Below, piece by piece: positions 8,445-16,632 of a stretch of 64,000 bases of DNA. How positions within the stretch are numbered: the first letter of the stretch is position 1; each line of letters opens with the position of its first letter. This stretch comes from CBFHMJ01 sp965656875 (GTDB lineage Bacteria; Pseudomonadota; Gammaproteobacteria; Enterobacterales; Alteromonadaceae). Location: positions 136,610 to 200,609 of the forward strand of contig CBFHMJ010000032.1 of the NCBI GenBank assembly GCA_965656875.1, read 5' to 3'. The notes under the pieces were generated by a model. The model did not search any database, was not told the origin of the DNA, and worked only from the letters and a program-made list of their open reading frames with translations. The translations under genes and the position numbers were made by a program.

Positions 8445-10547
8445 ATGGCACGTACAACCCCAATTGAGCGCTATCGTAATATCGGTATAGTTGCTCACGT
8501 TGACGCCGGTAAAACTACAACTACTGAACGTGTACTTTTCTATACAGGTCTATCTCATAAGATCGGTGAAGTTCACGACGGTGCCGCTACCATGGATTGG
8601 ATGGAGCAAGAGCAGGAGCGTGGTATCACAATCACATCTGCTGCAACAACTTGTTTCTGGAAAGGTATGGATGCGCAATTCACTGACCACCGTATCAATA
8701 TCATCGACACTCCTGGACACGTTGACTTCACTATCGAAGTAGAACGTTCTCTACGTGTTCTTGATGGTGCTGTAGTTGTACTGTGTGGTTCATCAGGTGT
8801 ACAGCCTCAGACTGAAACCGTTTGGCGTCAGGCTGACAAGTATGAAGTACCTCGTATGGTTTTCGTTAATAAAATGGACCGTGCTGGTGCTAACTTCCTG
8901 GACGTGGTTTCGCAAATCGAAGACCGTTTGGGTGCTACTCCTGTTCCAATTCAATTAGCTATCGGTGCAGAAGATAACTTCAAAGGTGTTGTTGACCTTG
9001 TAAAAATGAAGGCTATCAACTGGAACGAAGCTGATCAGGGTATGACGTTCACTTATGACGATATCCCTGCTGATATGACTGAGCTTGCTGAAAAGTGGCG
9101 TGAAAATCTACTTGACGCGGCTGCGGAAGCATCAGAAGAGCTAATGGATAAGTACCTTGAAGAAGGTGAATTATCTGAAGAAGAAATCAAACTAGCTCTT
9201 CGTCAGCGTACACTGAACAACGAAATCGTTCTTACGATGTGTGGTTCAGCCTTCAAAAACAAAGGTGTTCAGGCTGTTCTGGATGCTGTTATCGAATATA
9301 TGCCTGCTCCGACAGAAGTACCTGCAATTAAAGGTGTTCTTGACGATGAATCAGAAGGCGAGCGTCCAGCTGACGATAACGCACCATTTGCTGCATTAGC
9401 GTTCAAAATCGCTACTGACCCGTTTGTTGGTACTCTGACATTCTTCCGTGTGTACTCTGGTGTTGTTAACTCAGGTGATACTGTATTTAACCCGGTAAAA
9501 TCAAAGCGTGAGCGTTTTGGTCGTATCGTTCAGATGCACTCTAACAACCGTGAAGAGATCAAAGAAGTTCGTGCTGGTGATATCGCGGCAGCTATCGGTC
9601 TTAAGCAAGTTACTACTGGTGACACGCTTTGTGACCTTGATAACGTGATTACACTTGAGCGTATGGAATTCCCTGATCCAGTAATTTCAATCGCGGTTGA
9701 GCCTAAGTCTAAGCCTGACCAGGAAAAAATGGGTATCGCGCTAGGTAAACTAGCTGCAGAAGATCCATCTTTCCGTGTTGAAACTGATGAAGAAACAGGT
9801 CAGACAATCATCTCTGGTATGGGTGAGCTTCACCTTGATATCATCGTTGATCGTATGCGTCGTGAGTTCAACGTTGAATGTAACGTAGGTAAGCCTGAAG
9901 TTGCATACCGTGAAACTATTCGCAGCAGCGTTGAAGTTGAAGGTAAGTTCGTTCGTCAGTCTGGTGGTCGCGGTCAGTACGGTCACGTATGGCTTAAACT
10001 TGAGCCAATGGCTGAAGGCGATGGCTACGAATTCGTTAACGAAATCGTTGGTGGTGTTGTACCAAAAGAATACATCGGTGCAGTTGACAAAGGTGTCCAG
10101 GAGCAGATGAACGCAGGTGTTCTTGCTGGCTACCCGGTACTTGACGTTAAAGCTACACTTTATGATGGTTCTTACCATGATGTTGACTCTAACGAGATGG
10201 CGTTTAAAATTGCCGGCTCAATGGCATTCAAGAAAGGTGCGCTTCAAGCAACACCAGTTCTTCTTGAGCCTACAATGAATGTTGAAGTAATTACACCTGA
10301 AGAAAACATGGGTGACGTTGTTGGTGATTTGAACCGACGTCGCGGCATGATCGAAGGTATGGACGATGCACCAGGTGGCCTGAAGCAAGTTAAAGCTCAG
10401 GTACCACTATCTGAGATGTTTGGTTACGCAACTGACTTGCGTTCTGCAACTCAGGGCCGTGCTTCTTACTCAATGGAGTTCTCTCAGTATAAAGAAGCTC
10501 CAAACAACATTGCTGAAACAGTAATTGCAGCACGTGCACAAAAATAA
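8445..10547 (+). CDS. fusA: Elongation factor G
   Basis: Translocation GTPase, 700 aa, full length. The G1 P-loop AHVDAGKTT, switch II DTPGHVDF and NKMD guanine-specificity motif are all visible in the N-terminal 145 residues. Domain IV begins near residue 480, with the conserved SGGRGQYGHV loop. It starts 27 bases after rpsG behind AAGAGGAC and is followed by a hairpin-containing spacer and tuf. Confidence 0.99.
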   Translation: MARTTPIERYRNIGIVAHVDAGKTTTTERVLFYTGLSHKIGEVHDGAATMDWMEQEQERGITITSAATTCFWKGMDAQFTDHRINIIDTPGHVDFTIEVERSLRVLDGAVVVLCGSSGVQPQTETVWRQADKYEVPRMVFVNKMDRAGANFLDVVSQIEDRLGATPVPIQLAIGAEDNFKGVVDLVKMKAINWNEADQGMTFTYDDIPADMTELAEKWRENLLDAAAEASEELMDKYLEEGELSEEEIKLALRQRTLNNEIVLTMCGSAFKNKGVQAVLDAVIEYMPAPTEVPAIKGVLDDESEGERPADDNAPFAALAFKIATDPFVGTLTFFRVYSGVVNSGDTVFNPVKSKRERFGRIVQMHSNNREEIKEVRAGDIAAAIGLKQVTTGDTLCDLDNVITLERMEFPDPVISIAVEPKSKPDQEKMGIALGKLAAEDPSFRVETDEETGQTIISGMGELHLDIIVDRMRREFNVECNVGKPEVAYRETIRSSVEVEGKFVRQSGGRGQYGHVWLKLEPMAEGDGYEFVNEIVGGVVPKEYIGAVDKGVQEQMNAGVLAGYPVLDVKATLYDGSYHDVDSNEMAFKIAGSMAFKKGALQATPVLLEPTMNVEVITPEENMGDVVGDLNRRRGMIEGMDDAPGGLKQVKAQVPLSEMFGYATDLRSATQGRASYSMEFSQYKEAPNNIAETVIAARAQK

Positions 10548-10562
10548 TTTTTAATTTGATGT

Positions 10563-10584
10563 GGCTCTTCTTATCAGAAGAGCC
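10563..10584 (+). other. fusA-tuf intergenic hairpin
   Basis: Perfect 9-bp stem GGCTCTTCT/AGAAGAGCC with loop TATC, followed by TTATTA instead of a T-run. It looks like a weak attenuator or a message processing/stabilising hairpin that would let tuf be expressed differently from fusA. Confidence 0.55.
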
Positions 10585-10612
10585 TTATTAATGTTCCTAA
10601 GGAAATCGTAAG

Positions 10613-11797
10613 ATGGCTAAAGAAAAATTTGAACGTTCGAAACCCCATGTAAACGTTGGCACAATCGGTCACGTTGACCATGGTAAAACAACTCTAACTG
10701 CGGCAATTACTAACGTACTTGCTAAAGTATATGGTGGTGAAGCGAAAGACTTCTCTCAAATCGATAACGCTCCTGAAGAGCGTGAGCGTGGTATCACAAT
10801 CGCTACTTCGCACGTTGAGTACGATACTCCTACTCGTCACTACGCACACGTTGACTGTCCTGGACACGCTGACTATGTTAAAAACATGATCACTGGTGCT
10901 GCTCAGATGGACGGTGCAATCCTTGTTGTTGCTGCTACTGACGGTCCTATGCCTCAAACTCGTGAGCACATCCTACTTTCTCGTCAGGTTGGTGTTCCTT
11001 ACATCATCGTATTCATGAACAAATGTGACATGGTTGACGATGAAGAGCTTCTAGAGCTTGTAGAAATGGAAGTTCGTGAACTTCTTTCTGAATATGAATT
11101 CCCAGGTGATGACCTTCCAGTTATCCAGGGTTCTGCTCTTAAAGCACTTGAAGGTGAAGAAGAGTGGGAAAAGAAAGTTGTTGAGCTTGCTGAAGCACTA
11201 GACTCATACATCCCTGAGCCAGAGCGTGACATCGATAAGCCATTCCTAATGCCTATCGAAGACGTATTCTCAATCTCTGGTCGTGGTACAGTTGTTACTG
11301 GTCGTGTTGAGCGCGGTATCATCAATGTTGGTGACGAAGTAGAAATCGTAGGTATCAAAGAAACTGCTACTACTACTTGTACTGGTGTTGAGATGTTCCG
11401 TAAGCTTCTTGACGAAGGTCGTGCTGGTGAGAACATCGGTGCACTTCTACGTGGTACTAAGCGTGATGAAGTTGAGCGTGGTCAGGTTCTTGCTAAGCCA
11501 GGTACTATCAACCCTCACACTAAGTTCGAATCAGAAGTATACGTACTTTCTAAAGATGAAGGTGGTCGTCACACTCCATTCTTCAAAGGCTACCGTCCTC
11601 AGTTCTACTTCCGTACAACTGACGTAACTGGTAACATCGAACTTCCAGAAGGCGTTGAAATGGTAATGCCTGGTGACAACATCAAGATGGTTGTAGAGCT
11701 AATCGCTCCAATCGCTATGGATGAAGGTCTACGTTTCGCTATCCGTGAAGGTGGCCGTACTGTAGGTGCTGGTGTTGTTGCTAAAATCCACGACTAA
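10613..11797 (+). CDS. tuf: Elongation factor Tu
   Basis: EF-Tu, 394 aa, delivers aminoacyl-tRNA to the ribosome. G motifs are GHVDHGKTT (P-loop), DCPGHADY (switch II) and NKCD. Domains 2 and 3 are complete. AAGGAAATCGTAAG precedes the ATG. It is the last gene of the str operon and ends at a strong terminator. Many relatives have a second tuf copy elsewhere; only one is in this window. Unlike the common arrangement it is not followed closely by rpsJ, which lies 37 kb downstream. Confidence 0.99.
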   Translation: MAKEKFERSKPHVNVGTIGHVDHGKTTLTAAITNVLAKVYGGEAKDFSQIDNAPEERERGITIATSHVEYDTPTRHYAHVDCPGHADYVKNMITGAAQMDGAILVVAATDGPMPQTREHILLSRQVGVPYIIVFMNKCDMVDDEELLELVEMEVRELLSEYEFPGDDLPVIQGSALKALEGEEEWEKKVVELAEALDSYIPEPERDIDKPFLMPIEDVFSISGRGTVVTGRVERGIINVGDEVEIVGIKETATTTCTGVEMFRKLLDEGRAGENIGALLRGTKRDEVERGQVLAKPGTINPHTKFESEVYVLSKDEGGRHTPFFKGYRPQFYFRTTDVTGNIELPEGVEMVMPGDNIKMVVELIAPIAMDEGLRFAIREGGRTVGAGVVAKIHD

Positions 11798-11822
11798 TAT
11801 TTAGTTGTTGAATTTTTGCAAG

Positions 11823-11849
11823 AAGGGTCGCGTTAGCGGCCCTTTTTTT
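11823..11849 (+). terminator. tuf intrinsic terminator
   Basis: Stem AAGGGTCGC/GCGGCCCTT with one G-U pair, loop GTTA, then seven Ts. It closes the str operon. Confidence 0.92.
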
Positions 11850-11968
11850 GTTTTTATTGTATAGAACTGGTGATTATTCCTGAGTTTTTGATTCGACGTG
11901 AATTCAGGAATAGTTATTAGAATTTTCTGGGTTTCCAGAATGCTCTGGTTATTATGAAAGAGGTTAAT

Positions 11969-12511
11969 ATGAGTTCTTTACAGGAACAGCTACTGAAAGC
12001 AGGCCTTGCGAACAAGCAGCAAGCAAAAAATATCAAAGCAGAAAAACGCAAAGCCGCAAAAAAGAAACGAAAGTCAGGTGATAAACCAACTCAGGGAGAA
12101 TTGGAGCAGAGTATTCAACAAGCAGCAGAAACTAAAAAACAAAAAGATGCAGAGTTGAATGCACAACAAAAACTGCAGCAAGAGCAGAAAGAAAAACAGG
12201 CTCGATTAAAACAATTGATTGAAAGCAATACAGAAAAGAATGTGAAAGGTGAGATTACGTTTAATTTCACATTCGACAATAAAGTTAAATCAATCAATGT
12301 CACCAATAAAATCAAAGATCAACTGACTGTTGGCACACTAGCAATAGTGATGATGGATGACAATCCTCACATCATTAATGCAGACGCTGCAATGACAATT
12401 AATAACGATTACCCAGAGGTCGTGGGTTATCTGATAACAACAAAAGAAGAAAAACCGGATGAGGATGATCCTTATGCGGATTATGAAGTTCCTGATGATC
12501 TGATGTGGTAG
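11969..12511 (+). CDS. yaiL: YaiL-like nucleoprotein (DUF2058 family)
   Basis: 180 aa. The start is placed at the second in-frame ATG (the first is at 11954) because AAGAGG lies five bases upstream of it and the family begins with SLQEQLLKAGL. Residues 5-95 are a Lys/Gln/Glu-rich helical, probably coiled-coil segment. A small compact domain follows, and the C terminus EDDPYADYEVPDDLMW is almost identical to E. coli YaiL. The family is annotated as nucleoprotein or polynucleotide-associated; its function is not established. It stands 95 bases before the aldolase gene with no terminator between them, so read-through is possible. Confidence 0.9.
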   Translation: MSSLQEQLLKAGLANKQQAKNIKAEKRKAAKKKRKSGDKPTQGELEQSIQQAAETKKQKDAELNAQQKLQQEQKEKQARLKQLIESNTEKNVKGEITFNFTFDNKVKSINVTNKIKDQLTVGTLAIVMMDDNPHIINADAAMTINNDYPEVVGYLITTKEEKPDEDDPYADYEVPDDLMW

Positions 12512-12606
12512 TTCACTACAATACTAAGACCAAATGTTATTTAACTGTAAATTTTGTGATGGATCTCTTATGCTGACAAGGTTGTCTGATAATGCGCGAG
12601 GAATCT

Positions 12607-14262
12607 ATGAAAAGTCTTTGGGACTCGTCTCTTGCAAGTAAATTAAGTACACCACTTGAACTAAGAGTGTACACGTCACGTTTGTTAGGTCAGGAGCCAT
12701 CTTTGGTTCTTCATGGCGGTGGAAATACATCTGTTAAAGATACGGTAGAGAACCTGTTTGGAGAGAAAGAAGATATTCTTTTTGTCAAAGGCAGCGGTTG
12801 GGATTTGGCAACAATAGAAGCTGAAGGTTTTGCACCCGTTAAGATGGATGTCTTATTAAAAATGGCTGAAATGCCGTCATTAAGCGACAGTGATATGGTC
12901 AAATATCAACGAGCTGCTATGACTAATCCATCTGCACCTAATCCTTCTGTAGAAGCGATTCTTCATGCAATTATTCCTTTCAAATATGTAGACCACACAC
13001 ATGCTGATGTCATTGTAACAATGACCAATACTCCTACCGGTGAAGCTCGAATTGAAGAGTTATTCGGTAAGAACATGCTTATCATCCCATACATCATGCC
13101 GGGTTTTGTACTTGCCCGTCTTGTTTACGAAATGACTCAAGATATTGACTGGCAATCTCTGGATGGCATGGTGTTGATGAACCATGGATTGTTCACTTTC
13201 GATGATGATGCAAAACGTTCTTATGAAAAGACAATTGAACTGGTAACAAAAGCTGAAGAGTACCTGGCAACCAGTGCTGCATCTATATCATATGAAGCTG
13301 GAGAAGTTGAGTTGGATTTGCACACCATGGCTGCAATCAGAATGGAAGTTTCAGAACATAAAGGTGCTTCTACAATTGCTCATTTTAACACGTCAGTTGA
13401 AGCGGAAACCTTCTCTCGTCAAGACATTGAATCAATCGGGGTCAGAGGGCCATTAACGCCAGATCATGTTATTCGTACTAAAAGGATTCCAGCAATTATT
13501 AAGCCGGGATCTGTGAGTGAGTCGCTGAACAGTTATGTTGAACAATATAAAGCGTATTTTGCCGACTATGCTCAGGACGAAGTCTGTTTAAATCCCGCGC
13601 CAGGCTATGGTGTAATTCCGGGATTTGGTAGCGTTTCATTTGGTAAAGCATTGAAAGAAGCTCTGATTATCAAAGATATTAATCAGCACACGTTTAAATC
13701 AATTATGACAGCAGAGGCGTTAGATTCTTACCAGGCGCTACCAGCTAAAGATATTTTTGATGTTGAGTATTGGGAACTTGAGCAGGCAAAACTTAAAAAA
13801 GGTGGCAAACCTGCAGAACTTGCTGGCAAAGTAGCGGTAGTCATTAATGGCGGCACTGCTCTCGGTGATGCAAGTGTTGCTGCATTAAAAGCTAAAGGTG
13901 CGGAAGTCGTCACTTTTGATCCTGCTCTTCAGTCGTCAGAACAAGCCGTAGAAGAATTTTTTGGATCGTTAATTTCTACTTATGGTGGCGTTGATATTCT
14001 GGTTCAGTTGTTCAATACCGATGGTTTGTTTGCTTTCTACCAGAAACTTCTGGAATTCTTCCCTTACAGTATGGATCCGGTTGTAGTTAATGTTCAGGTC
14101 GAAGATGAAGATTTATCATTGTTTGTTGACCCATCAGCTGCTCGTTTCAATTCGATATTGACGGGTGATTTTGATGAGCCAAATGCTGTTGCTTCTATGG
14201 TTGCAGCGATGGCTGGTGAACAGTTTAAGCATTGCCGAGAGCAAGTAGTCGTAATCGGCTAA
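12607..14262 (+). CDS. Class II aldolase with degenerate C-terminal SDR domain
   Basis: 551 aa. The start at 12607 is preferred over 12592 because GAGG lies five bases before it. Residues 15-230 form a class II (fuculose/rhamnulose-phosphate type) aldolase domain: phosphate-binding HGGGNTSVK at 36-44 and likely zinc ligands H130, H132 and H193 (HTHAD and NHGLF). After a linker with DVEYWELEQAKL (about 385-396) comes a short Rossmann-like remnant (about 407-551). In RhaD-type bifunctional aldolase/dehydrogenases this part is a full short-chain dehydrogenase of about 250 aa. Here it is about 145 aa, the glycine motif is altered (INGGTALGDAS) and I see no YxxxK, so dehydrogenase activity is probably lost. 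It heads an apparent operon with an LsrK-like kinase and a cupin, which suggests it cleaves a phosphorylated sugar or sugar-like compound; the substrate is unknown. Confidence 0.8.
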   Translation: MKSLWDSSLASKLSTPLELRVYTSRLLGQEPSLVLHGGGNTSVKDTVENLFGEKEDILFVKGSGWDLATIEAEGFAPVKMDVLLKMAEMPSLSDSDMVKYQRAAMTNPSAPNPSVEAILHAIIPFKYVDHTHADVIVTMTNTPTGEARIEELFGKNMLIIPYIMPGFVLARLVYEMTQDIDWQSLDGMVLMNHGLFTFDDDAKRSYEKTIELVTKAEEYLATSAASISYEAGEVELDLHTMAAIRMEVSEHKGASTIAHFNTSVEAETFSRQDIESIGVRGPLTPDHVIRTKRIPAIIKPGSVSESLNSYVEQYKAYFADYAQDEVCLNPAPGYGVIPGFGSVSFGKALKEALIIKDINQHTFKSIMTAEALDSYQALPAKDIFDVEYWELEQAKLKKGGKPAELAGKVAVVINGGTALGDASVAALKAKGAEVVTFDPALQSSEQAVEEFFGSLISTYGGVDILVQLFNTDGLFAFYQKLLEFFPYSMDPVVVNVQVEDEDLSLFVDPSAARFNSILTGDFDEPNAVASMVAAMAGEQFKHCREQVVVIG

Positions 14263-14336
14263 AAGTCATTCCACTCTGAAAACCAGCGGCTTAATTGTAG
14301 GCCGAGTTGATAATACGAATAAAAACGGGAACTGAG

Positions 14337-15902
14337 ATGAACGAATATTTGTTGACGATTGATGCCGGGACGGGAAGTGGTCGTGCCGTAATTTTTGACC
14401 TGGCTGGAAATCAGGTAGGCATTGGACAGGAAGAATGGACGCATATCAGTGAGCCGGGTGTTCCAAACTCTATGGGGTTTGATTGCGCGGCAAACTGGCA
14501 ATTAATTTGCCGTTGTATCAAACAGGCCGTTGCCCAGGCGGGTATCCAGGCAAGTCAGATTGCTGCGATTTCAGCAACAAGTATGCGTGAAGGTATTGTT
14601 CTTTATGATGAACAAGGTGAAGAACTTTGGGCTGTGGCAAATGTTGATGCCAGAGCGAGTGAAGAAGTCAGATACCTTAATGAGCAGTTTCCGGATCTTG
14701 AATCCGACTTTTATCAACAATCAGGCCAGACATTTGCTCTGGGGGCGATTCCAAGGATTATGTGGTTTAAGGCGCATCATCCTGACCAGTATGAGCGACT
14801 GGCTAATGTGAATATGATTTCAGACTGGGTGTTAACGCGTCTGAGTGGTGTTGTGGCAACTGAGCCGTCAAACGGCGGAACAACGGGTATTTTCAGTTTA
14901 AGTCAACGTACCTGGGTTGCTTCAATGGCGGAAAAGGTTGGATTAAAATCTGATATTTTTCCGCCGGTGTTTGAGCCCGGAACGCAAATTGGTGAAGTGA
15001 CAGGTAAAGCTGCAGAAGAATCAGGTCTTGCACCGGGAACACCGGTTGTTATGGGCGGCGGCGATGTTCAGCTGGGTGCTGCTGGTCTTGGTGTTGTGAA
15101 TCCGGGAGATATTGCCGTACTGGGTGGAACATTCTGGCAGCAAGTCGTGAATATTGATGCCAATACTGCACCGCCGCAAGATATGGCAATTCGCGTCAAT
15201 CCTCATGTTATTACCGGCCAGTCTCAGGCTGAAGGTATTACGTTTTTCAGTGGGATGGTCATGCGCTGGTTCAGGGATGCATTCTGTGATTATGAAAAGC
15301 AGCTGGCGAGTAAAGAGGGTGTTGACCCGTATGTCATTCTTGAACGAATGGCTGAGAAAGTTCCTGTTGGCTCCAATGGCATCATGCCGATGTTTTCAGA
15401 TGCTATGAAATACGGCAAGTGGTATCACGCAGCGCCATCATTTATTAATCTTTCTCTTGATTCTGATGCTTGTAACAAAGCTAGCATGTTTCGAAGTTTA
15501 CAAGAAAATGCTTGTATCGTATCTGCAATTAATCTTGAGAATATTTTTAAGTTCAGCGGTGTATCAAACGATGAAATCGTTTTTGCTGGTGGGGCTAGTA
15601 AAGGTTTCTTATGGCCACAAATATTAGCAAATGTCACTGGAAAAGCAGTAAAGATTCCAAAGGTCACTGAAGCGACTGCTTTAGGTGGTGCGATGGCTGC
15701 AGGTGTTGCTGTTGGCAAATATGGCAGCATGATTGATGCTGCAAATACACTGGTGAAGTGGGATCGTACGTATGAACCTGATACGACGTCGTTTGCACAG
15801 TATCAGGAGATAAAACAACGTTGGCAGGAGATTTATGCACGTCAGCTACAGCTGGTGGATGATAACCTGACAACATCTATGTGGAAGGCTCCGGGCCTGT
15901 AA
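14337..15902 (+). CDS. lsrK: Autoinducer-2 kinase, LsrK type (FGGY family)
   Basis: 521 aa FGGY-type kinase. It resembles E. coli LsrK from end to end, not only in the shared fold: DAGTGSGRAVIFDL at the start, SMREGIVLY, NVDARA, TAVLGGTFWQQVVN-like and WYHAAPSFINLS segments, GGASKG near the ATP site, and the C terminus LTTSMWKAPGL. LsrK phosphorylates open-ring AI-2 (DPD) in the cytoplasm. The start is the ATG at 14337 (GGGAACTGAG upstream); a TTG at 14307 is less likely. It lies 74 bases after the aldolase. No lsrACDB transporter, lsrR, lsrF or lsrG is in the window, so the natural substrate may be DPD or a related ketose. Confidence 0.87.
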   Translation: MNEYLLTIDAGTGSGRAVIFDLAGNQVGIGQEEWTHISEPGVPNSMGFDCAANWQLICRCIKQAVAQAGIQASQIAAISATSMREGIVLYDEQGEELWAVANVDARASEEVRYLNEQFPDLESDFYQQSGQTFALGAIPRIMWFKAHHPDQYERLANVNMISDWVLTRLSGVVATEPSNGGTTGIFSLSQRTWVASMAEKVGLKSDIFPPVFEPGTQIGEVTGKAAEESGLAPGTPVVMGGGDVQLGAAGLGVVNPGDIAVLGGTFWQQVVNIDANTAPPQDMAIRVNPHVITGQSQAEGITFFSGMVMRWFRDAFCDYEKQLASKEGVDPYVILERMAEKVPVGSNGIMPMFSDAMKYGKWYHAAPSFINLSLDSDACNKASMFRSLQENACIVSAINLENIFKFSGVSNDEIVFAGGASKGFLWPQILANVTGKAVKIPKVTEATALGGAMAAGVAVGKYGSMIDAANTLVKWDRTYEPDTTSFAQYQEIKQRWQEIYARQLQLVDDNLTTSMWKAPGL

Positions 15903-15974
15903 CAAACTAACGCATAACCCTGTGTAGGGAATTATTCAGGGTAAATTCTTATTTTTATAACAAGGTAACAGACG

Positions 15975-16349
15975 ATGTATTTAACCAAAGAATCGGATCA
16001 TGAGTATCGTTTTGGCGATTACGGTCCTAAATATCTGACCACTGGCCCAAATGTTGATATGGGCGTCGTCGTAATTATTCCGGGTGAAACTCACCCATGT
16101 CATATGCACACCAAACAAGAGGAATCATTCCTGGTTCTTGAAGGTGAATGTGCTGTTTATATTGACGGTGAGAAAGTTGTGATTAAACAAGGCGACTATC
16201 TACGTTGTGAACCGGGTGAATCTCATTTATTCCGTAATGAAAGTGAAGAGCCATTCAAAGCGGTATTCACTAAAGCCCCACATATGACGGAAAAAGATAG
16301 CGTGTATATTGACTGGGAACCAGGTCAACCATTCCCAGAGAAACCATAA
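15975..16349 (+). CDS. Single-domain cupin protein
   Basis: 124 aa, one cupin barrel. Candidate metal ligands are H43, H45, E49/E50 and H84 (HMHTKQEES, then GESHLFRN), in the usual two-motif arrangement with G-rich turns (PGETHPCHMH; EPGESHLF). It is 72 bases downstream of the LsrK-like kinase and ends at a strong terminator, so it is probably the last gene of the aldolase-kinase unit. Small cupins in sugar operons are often isomerases or epimerases or sense a ligand; which applies here cannot be told. Confidence 0.8.
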   Translation: MYLTKESDHEYRFGDYGPKYLTTGPNVDMGVVVIIPGETHPCHMHTKQEESFLVLEGECAVYIDGEKVVIKQGDYLRCEPGESHLFRNESEEPFKAVFTKAPHMTEKDSVYIDWEPGQPFPEKP

Positions 16350-16356
16350 GTATCGT

Positions 16357-16385
16357 AAAAGGCTGTTTTTAAACAGCCTTTTTCT
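16357..16385 (+). terminator. Terminator of the aldolase-kinase-cupin unit
   Basis: Perfect stem AAAAGGCTGTTT/AAACAGCCTTTT with loop TT, followed by TTTTCTTTTC. Very strong intrinsic terminator. Confidence 0.95.
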
Positions 16386-16457
16386 TTTCTCCTCTGACCA
16401 GTTTTTAATTCTGGTATCTTCCAGGCTGTCCGTTTAGGCTTATAGCAGCCATCTCTA

Positions 16458-16480
16458 AGCTATAGGAAATATATATAGCT
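16458..16480. promoter_or_regulatory. Inverted repeat upstream of gcdH
   Basis: AGCTATA-N9-TATAGCT, perfect 7-bp arms, about 150 bases upstream of the gcdH start in an otherwise AT-rich spacer. It could be an operator for a dimeric regulator; GcdH genes are often controlled by a LysR-type GcdR, but none is encoded here. No promoter could be assigned. Confidence 0.35.
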
Positions 16481-16632
16481 AGTACAGTTAAAGAATATTT
16501 CCCCTTTATCTTTAGAATGGCATATGATAGCTCGCTAACGATATGATTCAGGCCGTTTTGTCATTCTCATACCGTAAAGCCAAGCCTGAAGCAGTAAATT
16601 CATGTAACCCGTTAAACAGCAGGTCTTTAACT

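Noticed and set aside
9750..10178. 142-codon open frame antisense to fusA
   Set aside because: Shadow of the fusA reading frame; composition is unlike a protein family and no ribosome-binding site precedes it.
10999..11436. 145-codon open frame antisense to tuf
   Set aside because: It mirrors a highly expressed gene with strong codon bias; the translation is Ser/Thr-rich and of low complexity, with no start signal.
14337..15902. Glycerol kinase or xylulokinase
   Set aside because: Similarity to LsrK runs along the whole length, including the LTTSMWKAPGL-type C terminus, which the other FGGY kinases lack.
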